Shown in pieces: positions 1 to 7,875 of a stretch of DNA of 64,000 bases. The stretch spans positions 10,863-74,862 of the forward strand of contig JAEZNB010000053.1 in NCBI GenBank assembly GCA_023441965.1, in the 5' to 3' direction. Within the stretch, counting starts at the first letter, position 1; the number at the start of each line of letters is the position of its first letter. The notes below the pieces were generated by a model. The model was not told the origin of the DNA, did no database searches, and saw only the letters and a program-made list of their open reading frames with translations. The translations under genes and the position numbers were made by a program. Source of the stretch: Bacillota bacterium (lineage in GTDB: Bacteria; Bacillota; Clostridia; Lachnospirales; Lachnospiraceae).

Positions 1-102
1 TACTCTCTGCCCGTAATTCATACACTGTTTGGCAACTTTTCTTAACCTTGTCCTGCCAGCAACCGTTTCCGTATTCACATCATACGTTATTAATACAAGC
101 AT
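1..102 (-). CDS. cas2: CRISPR-associated endonuclease Cas2, type I-C (partial)
   Basis: The N-terminal 34 codons are visible; the rest lies beyond the left edge. The peptide begins MLVLITYDVNTETVAGRTRL, the typical first beta strand of Cas2 with the conserved Asp of YDV. Cas2 pairs with Cas1 in the spacer-integration complex. The ATG at 102 follows the cas1 stop (111-113) by 8 bases, with a weak GTAGGTGATGG ribosome-binding stretch, so it is the last gene of the cas5-cas8-cas7-cas4-cas1-cas2 operon. A CRISPR array would be expected beyond the left edge. Confidence 0.9.
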   Translation of the reverse strand, partial: MLVLITYDVNTETVAGRTRLRKVAKQCMNYGQRV

Positions 103-110
103 ACCATCAC

Positions 111-1143
111 CTACTTCCATAAGAACGGAGGATACTCATCCAAATCACCTCGTAAATATCTAGCTAATAACATTGCCTGTACATATGGTACCAGACCCCA
201 TTCAATTTTCTCTTCCAGAAAAGGGTGTGTAATAATTTCCTTCTTTTTTTCTTGCCATGCGGTCAAAAAGGACTTCTTAGCTCCGTCAGTTAATGCAACC
301 GCTCCATCTTCCCTAGTGATAAGGTCTTTTTCATTTATCATCCGTCTATTAATTAAGGAAATAACAAATCTATCTGCATAAACTGATCTAAGTTCTTCCA
401 TTATATCCAATGCCAATGAAATCCTGCCTGGTCTATCTCTATGTAAAAAGCCTACATATGCATCTAATCCGACTGCTTCAAGTGCTGCACTCATATTGAT
501 TGATAATAGGGTATATGTAAAGGAAAGTAATGCGTTTACATTATCCAGAGGGGGGCGTTTATTCCTTCCCTTTAAAATAAAAGTGCTCTTTTTGGCATAG
601 TATTAGATCATCAAGAACTCCAAAATATAAACTTGCTGCCTCACCTTCATAACCTCTTAACTGTTCCAATGAATCACTTTCCGTTACTAATTGTATAAAT
701 TTATGTAATTGTGCTGATACCAGCTTAAGTTTGCTTATGTCCAGCCTCATAGGGTAATCTCTTATAGCTCGTTCTATCACCCATTTAGAATTATATATCT
801 TGCCAATAATAATATTACGCGCTATTTTAAAGCTTTCATACAGGTTATCTGAATATCTATATTGTGTTTTTCTCAATATAACATTTCCTCTTGTTTCTCC
901 AATGATTCTAGCTAAGTACTTGCCACTTTGCGTCATAAATGTAAGATTAATATTTCTTTTTGCACAAGCTCCCATAACAGCGGGACTGGCACCTTTATAT
1001 CCAAAGGTTATAATAGCTTCAATATTATGTAGTGGAACTCTGCCGACTTCCTGCTCATCTTTTACGACAACCACATTTTCGCCGTCTAAAGATATATAGG
1101 AATCCGGTGAAGTAATATACAATGTATTAAGTAACTTTTTCAT
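111..1143 (-). pseudogene. cas1: Cas1 integrase, type I-C, broken by a one-base frameshift
   Basis: Cas1 is the metal-dependent integrase that inserts spacers. Here it is split in two frames: 559-1143 (MKKLLNTLYITSPDSYISLD through HFYFKGKE, then TAA) and 111-494 (MSAALEAVGLDAYVGFLHRD through LRGDLDEYPPFLWK). If one base is removed within 562-572, the intervening codons read GRNKRPPLDNVNALLSFTYT and the two parts join into about 343 residues, the normal I-C length. The family's conserved Glu, His and Asp ligand regions (EGEAAS, GFLHRDRPGR, SLALDIMEEL) are all present but on both sides of the break. Start chosen at 1143, since the ATG at 1152 adds MKI not typical of the family. It overlaps the cas4 end. 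Either spacer acquisition is lost or this is a sequencing indel in the AAAGGGAAGG run. Confidence 0.88.
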
Positions 1144-1804
1144 TATCTTCACCTCCTATCATCTTTTTTATATAAGTACTGGTAGAAATATTCTTACATA
1201 ATCTGGGTGTGCAAATATCAGCCAATGAACATGCGTTACAGCTTTTTGATATCTTAACTCTTGGAGTATACCTTCTACTAAACATTTGATGCATCTCAAT
1301 AAAAGCATCAGCAACCTTATTCCGTAATTCAGAATTAAATTCAACAGACAATCTATGCTTAGTTTCACCATAATACAAAAATCCTTCATTAATCTGGCAC
1401 TGTAACATTTCTTCAAGACACATTGCTTGTGCACACAACTGCATTATGTCAGCATCATTTTTTTTAGGTACACCTCTTTTATATTCAACCGGGACGGGAA
1501 TATACAGCCCATCCCGGTTGAATAATCTGACACCATTTTCTGACTTATGAAATTCTACGACATCGCATATACCAGACACACCTAGAATAGATGAATATAC
1601 CGGTAACCCTCTAGTAATTAGAAAGTCTCCTCTTTTTTCAGATAACTCATTATTATGGGCTCTCTCATGTAGGAACTCTCCTTCGATAGTTCTGACATTA
1701 TCCTGCCATTGCTGTTCAATATGTATTAATGCCCATTGTCTTCGACAGAATTCAAAATGCTGTATACCGGAAAGGCTTAAATAATCCTCTTCTCTATATT
1801 CCAT
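1127..1804 (-). CDS. cas4: Cas4 RecB-like exonuclease, type I-C
   Basis: A protein of 225 residues that works with Cas1-Cas2 to trim prespacers and select the PAM end. One Cys near the N-terminus (FEFCRRQW) and three near the C-terminus (CNACSLADICTPRLC) fit the 4Fe-4S cluster ligands of Cas4. The RecB nuclease core is seen as HERAHN, DVVEFHKS and PVEYKRG. It starts one base after the cas7 stop and overlaps the start of cas1, so the genes are translationally coupled. Confidence 0.93.
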   Translation of the reverse strand: MEYREEDYLSLSGIQHFEFCRRQWALIHIEQQWQDNVRTIEGEFLHERAHNNELSEKRGDFLITRGLPVYSSILGVSGICDVVEFHKSENGVRLFNRDGLYIPVPVEYKRGVPKKNDADIMQLCAQAMCLEEMLQCQINEGFLYYGETKHRLSVEFNSELRNKVADAFIEMHQMFSRRYTPRVKISKSCNACSLADICTPRLCKNISTSTYIKKMIGGEDNEKVT

Positions 1805-2683
1805 CTATACCATCCTTATAAGTGTTACTCCACTGGGAATAGCCTCTTCGTTTATACTTATTTTATAGTCAGAAAAGCTTCTCGCAGGTTCCTCCGTTAA
1901 TCTATTAATATTTATTGATTCAAAAAGTTTGTGTGCTGGACAGTTTCCTAGCTCACTGTCATGTTTAAATACATAGAGCCCCCGTACAGACATCTTACCC
2001 CTTGCTGCAGAATGATCAAATTCAAACATATTGATAATAGCATCCCATAATAGCTCTAAATCCTCTTCAGAAAAACCGGTAGTTTTTCTGGCAAGATTTG
2101 CAGAAACATAGCCATCTAAGCGATAAAGACCATACGGTATAATGTGCTTTCGTCCCATTTCAGTCTCCTTTTTCTTAGCATCCTCCTCTGTGGTAATAGC
2201 AACTCTCGTAATGGCAACCTCTTGCTGAACTATCGGATCTACACTCCGGGCAAAACTTAATTGTACTGGTCCCCTGATTTGTCCGCAATTTAACTTTGCC
2301 TTTACAAATGTAACCATAACTGCTCCAAATGTGCGAATATCATAAAAGTTTTTACACATATAGTCTCTGATTTTATCATCAATCTGTCCCTTTAAGCTTT
2401 GAGCATCCTTTTCATCAACGTTAACCTCCTTATAGGCTTCTTTCTCACTCTGAGCAAGCGGAACTCCCTCTTTGATATAGATCCTGTACCCTTCGCTATC
2501 TTCTTTCAGCGTCTCTACATAATTACGTATTTTCCTTTTGATGCATACATCCGTGACAATTCCGTAGCTTGTTTCTGCATCGATTCTTGGCATGTTTCCA
2601 GCATCGGGATCTCCATTCGGATTCCCATTTTCAACATCAAAAAGTACCGTAAATTCATATCTGTTTTTGATAATTTCACTCAT
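1805..2683 (-). CDS. cas7c: Cas7c (Csd2) backbone subunit of type I-C Cascade
   Basis: A protein of 292 residues beginning with the characteristic Csd2 region RYEFTVLFDVENGNPNGDPD, followed by the DAGNMPRIDAET stretch and FGAVM. Multiple Cas7 copies bind the crRNA guide as the helical backbone of the interference complex. It lies 1 base downstream of cas8c and abuts cas4. The reading frame is intact, so effector function appears preserved despite the broken cas1. Confidence 0.95.
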   Translation of the reverse strand: MSEIIKNRYEFTVLFDVENGNPNGDPDAGNMPRIDAETSYGIVTDVCIKRKIRNYVETLKEDSEGYRIYIKEGVPLAQSEKEAYKEVNVDEKDAQSLKGQIDDKIRDYMCKNFYDIRTFGAVMVTFVKAKLNCGQIRGPVQLSFARSVDPIVQQEVAITRVAITTEEDAKKKETEMGRKHIIPYGLYRLDGYVSANLARKTTGFSEEDLELLWDAIINMFEFDHSAARGKMSVRGLYVFKHDSELGNCPAHKLFESININRLTEEPARSFSDYKISINEEAIPSGVTLIRMV

Positions 2684-2684
2684 A

Positions 2685-4478
2685 CTAATTCTCCTTTTCT
2701 ACTTTTTTATACAACTTGTTTTTTTGATGGTAATAACCTAAGATAAATAATCCCTGTTCTTCCAGTGATAAGTTTCTTGGATATGGATTGTTTTTAATAT
2801 CAAGTTTCTCCATAATTTCTGTTATCCTTTTATCATTCAAAAATCCGTATTCTGCCTTTGAAATATGATGATTTGACAGCCTAAGTATTATGGGGAATAC
2901 TCTAGCTGGTGTAGCACATGCAGATGTAAAATACATATCCTTTATTGTAGTATTAATTTTTGGATTTGCATCTACTTGCGCCTTTTCAAGGACAGCAAAA
3001 AGTCTTCCCAGCACATATGCCTTATTATCACTTTGGTCATTTAAACCCATAGTTAACACCTCCTTATAATTTTTCTCCGGGAAATTTCTTAGTAGATTTG
3101 CTTTTATGACTGCAGCCTTAAAGTAATTAATAGATTGTTCTGCCTTTACTCGAGTTAATATGGCGTTATAGAGTGCCATAGGATACGGTAATCCTTGAAG
3201 AATTGATCGAAGTGTTGTACCTGATAATAATGGTGAGGATGTTTTTTCATTTGATTTTGGTGATACAGTTTCGTATAGAATTCTCCAGATAGGAATGGAA
3301 TTCGGCTCATTATTATATTGCTTTTCTATCTGCATATACTGATAATGTTTGATAAACTTTTCAACTATTTCGCCAAAACTATTTTGGATAAAAAAGCGAA
3401 TCGAGATTCTTGCTGCATTGGGTGATAGACCAAGGATAAAGAATCTAGTCCGTTCGTCAAATATATTGTTTGTTATCTTTACTGCTTTACCGGATGAAAT
3501 CTTTTCAAACAAATTCTTTATCTCTCGAACTGCGTTCTCATCCCTATCATATTTTCTCTCTTTGACTTCATCACTAGTAATTTCAGATGGGTCAAGTAAT
3601 AATGATACACAATCCTGATAGCCCCGATTTGGACTTTCAGCCCAAAACATGACCGTGGTATCACCTAATACAAACTTATGAGCGTTATCACTAAGCAGAT
3701 AATTCAGAACTGTGGTGTATGCGAATGTTGCATTTTCGCTTACCGGAGCGTTCAATCCCTGGCTTTTGTAATTACCATAAGACTCATATGCCAATGCATT
3801 AAATGATACCAAGGAATTCCCCATGGCTTGTCCACCAATGATTCCCTTAATACTCGGATGAAGTACTGCTATCCTACTTCTTTTTCCTGTTACCAAACAT
3901 TGCCTCACGTTCTCACTACTTGTTTCACCCTTATACTTTTCCCATGCATGCTTAACTTCGCTGTAATCGTGAATAAAGACTCCCGGCTTGCTATCAAGCT
4001 GGAATACCAGATTTGCGCCTTGAATAATATCCTCGATATGTTTGGATAACACGGGATGTTCATAAGCCTTCTCTACATCCCATTTCTTAACGAAGTTCAC
4101 TACAGCAGTTGCTTCATCACAATGCGCTTCATTCAAAATTCTTAAGTGCAATTCTTTAAATGCTTGAAAGCAATTTTTTGCTCTGTCAATTTTACCTTTA
4201 TTATCAAGTCCAAATACATATGTAGAGTTATCGCATAGAAAATTAGACTTTATACCTACTGTTCTCTTCTTCTGTTCGGGAACAATCATTGAAATCGGTA
4301 TATACTTTGTTCCCTTTTTATCAGGTATTCGCAAAGGAATAATACTAAGTAACTCCCCCTCTTTAGTAATATTTAAGGCATATGAAACATTAACCCTGCT
4401 ATATCCCAATAACGGTATCCCGCTATTTGGATCCTCAGCTAATATATCATAATACCTGACCAAAGATTGTAATATCAC
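2685..4478 (-). CDS. cas8c: Cas8c (Csd1) large subunit of type I-C Cascade
   Basis: A protein of 597 residues, normal for Csd1. It opens with MILQSLVRYYDILAED and carries recognisable Csd1 stretches such as CLVTGKRSRIAVLHPSIKGI, SLVSFNALAYESYG and FILGLSPNAARISIRFF. Cas8c recognises the PAM (TTC in type I-C) and recruits Cas3. In many I-C loci an internal start also yields a small Cas11c from the 3' part of this gene; the internal start was not resolved here. It sits between cas5c and cas7c with gaps of a few bases. Confidence 0.95.
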   Translation of the reverse strand: MILQSLVRYYDILAEDPNSGIPLLGYSRVNVSYALNITKEGELLSIIPLRIPDKKGTKYIPISMIVPEQKKRTVGIKSNFLCDNSTYVFGLDNKGKIDRAKNCFQAFKELHLRILNEAHCDEATAVVNFVKKWDVEKAYEHPVLSKHIEDIIQGANLVFQLDSKPGVFIHDYSEVKHAWEKYKGETSSENVRQCLVTGKRSRIAVLHPSIKGIIGGQAMGNSLVSFNALAYESYGNYKSQGLNAPVSENATFAYTTVLNYLLSDNAHKFVLGDTTVMFWAESPNRGYQDCVSLLLDPSEITSDEVKERKYDRDENAVREIKNLFEKISSGKAVKITNNIFDERTRFFILGLSPNAARISIRFFIQNSFGEIVEKFIKHYQYMQIEKQYNNEPNSIPIWRILYETVSPKSNEKTSSPLLSGTTLRSILQGLPYPMALYNAILTRVKAEQSINYFKAAVIKANLLRNFPEKNYKEVLTMGLNDQSDNKAYVLGRLFAVLEKAQVDANPKINTTIKDMYFTSACATPARVFPIILRLSNHHISKAEYGFLNDKRITEIMEKLDIKNNPYPRNLSLEEQGLFILGYYHQKNKLYKKVEKEN

Positions 4479-4482
4479 TTTA

Positions 4483-5142
4483 TCACCTCCTTAACTCTAC
4501 ATTTGTCAGATCTACGATACCATTCATCATAATTGCACGAAAAAAAATAGGCTCGATATTTTCCAGGTTGCTAAAGTCCATGTCGTATAGCATGAAGCCA
4601 AGATCTCTTTCACCTAATAGATCACTTTTCGGAATTGCTCCTTCAATAAGTCTGAAATTGGTAGGAAACTCTCTGCATCCAAAACATGGCATATGATAAA
4701 ATTGACCATTACGCATTCTTCGTAAAGCGATATTATAATGCTTTTCCTTGGTATCACCTTCTCCGGCCTTGTCAGTCATTTCAAAATGAAATTCAAGTAC
4801 ATATCTAATATTCTTTAGTATTAGTGATGCCCTTTGTTGAATAGATTCACTGGAGACCAAATATCCCTTGATATTTTTATTTCCTTCCATAAGCCGTTTA
4901 ATATTTGAAGCCATTATTTTTTCACTGACTTCATTTCTTCTGATATTTGTGAAGATAGGTTCGTTATATACATGAATTCTATCTATCACATATCTAATTG
5001 CAGGCTTCCAATATATAGATTCAATAATTCCTCTGGCTGCCGAAGGAGTAATAATATCATAAGATACTCTTTCTACTTTAAATTCCGGTCTTGAAAACAG
5101 TCCATAATCGCCCCAAACCTCTAATGCAAAACCATATCCCAA
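4483..5142 (-). CDS. cas5c: Cas5c (Cas5d) crRNA-processing nuclease, type I-C
   Basis: About 220 residues. In type I-C, which has no Cas6, Cas5c cuts the repeat RNA and caps the 5' handle. Family signatures are ALEVWGDYGLFSRPEFKVER, YDIITPSAARGIIESIYWKP and the late GCREFPTNF. Start choice: an upstream GTG at 5151 lies inside the sequence AGAGGTGAG, which is better read as the ribosome binding site, so TTG at 5142 (MGYGFALEVWG) with about 5 bases spacing is preferred; the GTG start would add three residues. It is the first gene of the operon driven by the consensus promoter at 5167-5195. Confidence 0.93.
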   Translation of the reverse strand: MGYGFALEVWGDYGLFSRPEFKVERVSYDIITPSAARGIIESIYWKPAIRYVIDRIHVYNEPIFTNIRRNEVSEKIMASNIKRLMEGNKNIKGYLVSSESIQQRASLILKNIRYVLEFHFEMTDKAGEGDTKEKHYNIALRRMRNGQFYHMPCFGCREFPTNFRLIEGAIPKSDLLGERDLGFMLYDMDFSNLENIEPIFFRAIMMNGIVDLTNVELRR

Positions 5143-5161
5143 ACAGCTCACCTCTTTTTTT

Positions 5162-5180
5162 TTCTAATTATAATTTATTT
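5162..5180 (+). promoter_or_regulatory. Self-protospacer with TTC PAM covering the cas5 -10 box
   Basis: Bases 5162-5164 read TTC, the known type I-C PAM. Bases 5165-5180 read TAATTATAATTTATTT, identical over 16 nt to 5274-5289, the bases directly after the shortened repeat at 5250-5273. After base 16 the match largely stops (3 of the next 4 differ). The protospacer covers the minus-strand -10 TATAAT (5167-5172). A Cascade complex loaded with that guide would sit on the operon promoter; partial pairing is expected to block transcription without triggering cleavage. Sequence facts are direct; function is inferred. Confidence 0.75.
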
Positions 5181-5195
5181 ATAAATATATGTCAA
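5167..5195 (-). promoter_or_regulatory. Consensus sigma-A promoter of the cas5-cas2 operon
   Basis: On the minus strand TTGACA (5195-5190) and TATAAT (5172-5167) are separated by exactly 17 bases, a perfect consensus. Transcription would start near 5160, leaving a leader of about 18 nt before the cas5c TTG. Such a strong promoter for an effector operon would need a brake, which the neighbouring mini-crRNA could provide. Confidence 0.85.
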
Positions 5196-5215
5196 TATCT
5201 GCCATAAAATTATTT

Positions 5216-5244
5216 ATGACAGATTAATATATCCATGCTATAAT
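5216..5244 (+). promoter_or_regulatory. Promoter of the CreR-like small RNA
   Basis: ATGACA (5216-5221), a 17-base spacer and TATAAT (5239-5244) on the plus strand. The predicted start is at about 5250-5251, which is the first base of the shortened repeat. It is back-to-back with the cas5 promoter; the two -35 boxes are about 20 bases apart. Confidence 0.78.
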
Positions 5245-5249
5245 AAGGT

Positions 5250-5324
5250 GTCGCGTAAAGCGTGGATTGAAATTAATTATAATTTATTTTAATTTCAGGA
5301 TGGCTGATCATTAACCAGCCATCC
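5250..5324 (+). ncRNA. CreR-like CRISPR-regulating mini-crRNA (candidate)
   Basis: Bases 5250-5273 begin GTCGC and end GCGTGGATTGAAAT, the two ends of a type I-C repeat, but the middle of the hairpin is shortened to a CGC/GCG stem with a GTAAA loop, giving 24 rather than about 32 nt. An AT-rich guide follows from 5274. The first 16 guide bases match the cas5 promoter beside a TTC PAM. No second repeat is present; the unit ends in a hairpin (5298-5324). A dedicated promoter starts it at the repeat. Known precedents are CreR/CreA in type I-B and the long tracrRNA in type II-A, which use truncated guides for repression. I infer autoregulation of the I-C effector operon. An inactive repeat remnant is the alternative. 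Confidence 0.72.
5298..5324 (+). terminator. Hairpin ending the small RNA, shared with the cas3 end
   Basis: GGATGGCTG (5298-5306) pairs perfectly with CAGCCATCC (5316-5324) around a 9-base loop. On the plus strand it is followed by TACTTTGTT, a modest U-tract. The cas3 stop lies 13 bases further right, so the same hairpin may also end cas3 messages from the other side, although the minus-strand tail is not U-rich. Confidence 0.6.
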
Positions 5325-5336
5325 TACTTTGTTAAC

Positions 5337-7517
5337 TTACAGATAAATACCGATTCCGCTTTCCGTTCCTATTTTTAAACCAGTATTATCATCATAGTCT
5401 TCCTCACTAACCAACGTAATAACACCTTCTCTTATTTGTTTTAATTTTCCTGCCCCTAATAATGCCCTATATTCTGTCTCATAAATATTTACGGTATAGC
5501 TTTGTAATGATCTAAGAATTCCCCCTATATATTCTGAGTGCTCCAATTTGTTTATCAGTTCCTTGGCTTCAGCGTTATACGAAACTAGCACTGCATAAGT
5601 ATTGTCATTAATAATCTTAAACCCATCAGCAACCTTCTGAAAATCATACTCAAACCTGCCACCTGCATACCCGTTTTCGATATGTTTGTATAATTCCTTC
5701 GTGTCGATTCCTTTATTGTTTAAGTAATTATATAGAATGTTAAAATAAGTATGTATCGCTTCGGGTGAAGTAATATCGTCATACATTGAGTAAACTTGGT
5801 TAGTGACCTCAATTTCTCTCTTAAAACTAGGTGGCTGCCGTTTGGAGTATTCATCTTCCGGTTCAAATACATGTACTTCTCCATAAACTTTAGCTCCATC
5901 TTTCGCTACCATCTTCCCTTCTCTATTACATCTGCCAGCTGCCTGAACTATGGAATCAATCCCCGCGATAGACCTGTATACAATAGGGAAGTCTACATCA
6001 ACTCCTGCTTCAATTAAACGGGTGGAAACCACTGTGCATGGTAAATTACAAGCCAGTCGTTCTTTTATCTCTGCTATTACCTCATGTCTGTGAGCCGGAC
6101 ACATAAGTGTAGATAGATGATACCTTCCCTCACCAGATAAATGCTCAAATACCTTTATTGCATGTTTTCTGGTGTTTACAATGCTAAGGCATTGATGTTG
6201 GGCATTCATTTCTTTCGCTAACACTTTAGAAGAAAGTTCTCCTCGTTTAATTACATTTATTCGTTTAAATGTATGATATAATTCTGCCGTATTCTCACAT
6301 ATTTCCTGACATATGATTTTATCAGGAAACATTTTAGTGATTGCGGGCTGGGTAGCACTGCATAAGACTACTGTCGATTTACAGTTATATACCAATTCTG
6401 CAATAGCGTTAATGCAAAGTGTCAGGTATTCGGTTGGAAGTATCTGAACTTCATCAAAAATAATTACACTGTTCGCAATATTATGTAATTTTCTACATTT
6501 GGATGATTTATTAGAGAATAGGGATTCGAAGAATTGAACATTGGTGGTCACAACAAATGGAACGTCCCAGTTTTCAGTCGATAACCGTAGTTTATTAGTT
6601 GATGGGTCTTCTGTATCACTAAAGTCAAAATTAGAATGGTGTTCTAAAACATTGCTATCTCCAAAAATTCTTTTAAACACCATAGAATTCTGTTCGATAA
6701 TCGAGGTATATGGTATCACATATATGATTCGGCTCATTTTATTCTCAATCAAATGCTTTAGTGCAAAAGCCATTGAAGAAACAGTTTTTCCTCCACCAGT
6801 CGGTACTGTTAATGAAAATAGACCCGGCTTACTTTTTGACATTTGAATACATCTTTGTAAAATAACATTCCTATAATGCGATATAACACTTTTTACTTGA
6901 AATTGTGATATATAAGAGTCTAGCAACTGATTATAATGGATAAAATTATAATTATTCCTTCGATCTACAGTTCCACTTCTCATAAAATATTCTGTGTTTA
7001 GGTAATCAGCATCTACCAAAGCTGAATACAACATACGAATAAGAAATGCTATTGAAAAGCCCCCTTTATTCAAGGGCTTGACCTTAGGGATTACATTTGA
7101 TAAACTATTGACTTCCGGTATCTCATCCATATAAGCTATATAATTTGGGATTTCATATTCATCTGCTAATCTTCCATAGAGGGTTCCTTCACCCCCCACA
7201 TCAAAACGACTACCAATATTCTGGAGTCCACTATGATGCCCGGCGATACAATATGAACCTAATATCCCAAAAGGTTTTCTTTTGTACAATTCTCTCGCTC
7301 CTGCTGTTGAATGATCACATTTCCTACCATTGTGCTTAATCCTATTTTGAAAATCCTTTGAGTACTTACCGATATCATGTAGAAGGCCACAAATATAAGC
7401 GTATTCCCTATTATGAAACGCTTCTCCAAAGTCACCTGCTAGTTTTGCAGTTTCATATAAATGTTCTTGTAAAGGTTGCACTATGTTATCTTCTTCTCTT
7501 TTATGTGCTATAAACAT
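5337..7517 (-). CDS. cas3: Cas3 helicase-nuclease (HD domain first), type I-C
   Basis: About 726 residues. It is recruited by Cascade to unwind and degrade target DNA. The N-terminal HD nuclease shows LLHDIGKYSKDFQ and HSTAGARELY. The helicase shows Walker A VPTGGGKTVSS, the DExH-like IFDEVQILP, SATQP, and motif V/VI region STRLIEAGVDVDFP with QAAGRCNREG. Start chosen at the ATG at 7517 (MFIAHKREEDN), preceded by AAGGAGGTGATGGC; an in-frame upstream ATG at 7568 lacks this support. It is separated from cas5c by the 5143-5336 regulatory gap and has its own promoter. Confidence 0.95.
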   Translation of the reverse strand: MFIAHKREEDNIVQPLQEHLYETAKLAGDFGEAFHNREYAYICGLLHDIGKYSKDFQNRIKHNGRKCDHSTAGARELYKRKPFGILGSYCIAGHHSGLQNIGSRFDVGGEGTLYGRLADEYEIPNYIAYMDEIPEVNSLSNVIPKVKPLNKGGFSIAFLIRMLYSALVDADYLNTEYFMRSGTVDRRNNYNFIHYNQLLDSYISQFQVKSVISHYRNVILQRCIQMSKSKPGLFSLTVPTGGGKTVSSMAFALKHLIENKMSRIIYVIPYTSIIEQNSMVFKRIFGDSNVLEHHSNFDFSDTEDPSTNKLRLSTENWDVPFVVTTNVQFFESLFSNKSSKCRKLHNIANSVIIFDEVQILPTEYLTLCINAIAELVYNCKSTVVLCSATQPAITKMFPDKIICQEICENTAELYHTFKRINVIKRGELSSKVLAKEMNAQHQCLSIVNTRKHAIKVFEHLSGEGRYHLSTLMCPAHRHEVIAEIKERLACNLPCTVVSTRLIEAGVDVDFPIVYRSIAGIDSIVQAAGRCNREGKMVAKDGAKVYGEVHVFEPEDEYSKRQPPSFKREIEVTNQVYSMYDDITSPEAIHTYFNILYNYLNNKGIDTKELYKHIENGYAGGRFEYDFQKVADGFKIINDNTYAVLVSYNAEAKELINKLEHSEYIGGILRSLQSYTVNIYETEYRALLGAGKLKQIREGVITLVSEEDYDDNTGLKIGTESGIGIYL

Positions 7518-7875
7518 GCCATCACCTCCTTGTTCATTATAACATAGGACTTGGACATTATATGTCATGATTTTCTATATTTTTATTATATTCTATATTA
7601 TTCTATAATCAACACCAAAAAACTAATTATTCCCAACAATATAATGTGTTTGACGATTTAAAATTTTATTCTATAGCACAAATGTGTTTCCACCCCCATT
7701 TCTTAAGAATTTATTAATTTTCCCATATAGTCTTGTGATACAGTAGCAAGTATACGATAATTAGTATGGTAGAGTCTGTTTATTTGATGATCACCACTAA
7801 CCGTAGTACCCAACCAAGGATGATATGACTGATATACAAGGATGTACTTTTTCATATTTGAAAGAGAGGCATAGG
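7518..7875. other. Intergenic region with divergent promoters
   Basis: On the minus strand a likely cas3 promoter has TTGATT (7612-7607), 16 bases, TATAAT (7590-7585). On the plus strand TTGTGA (7733-7738), 17 bases, GATAAT (7756-7761) could drive the exported-protein pair. No match to the mini-crRNA guide was seen near the cas3 promoter. Nothing else recognisable is present in this AT-rich stretch. Confidence 0.5.

Noticed and set aside
5250..5273. A normal CRISPR array between cas3 and cas5
   Set aside because: Only one shortened repeat is present; there is no second repeat copy within the gap.
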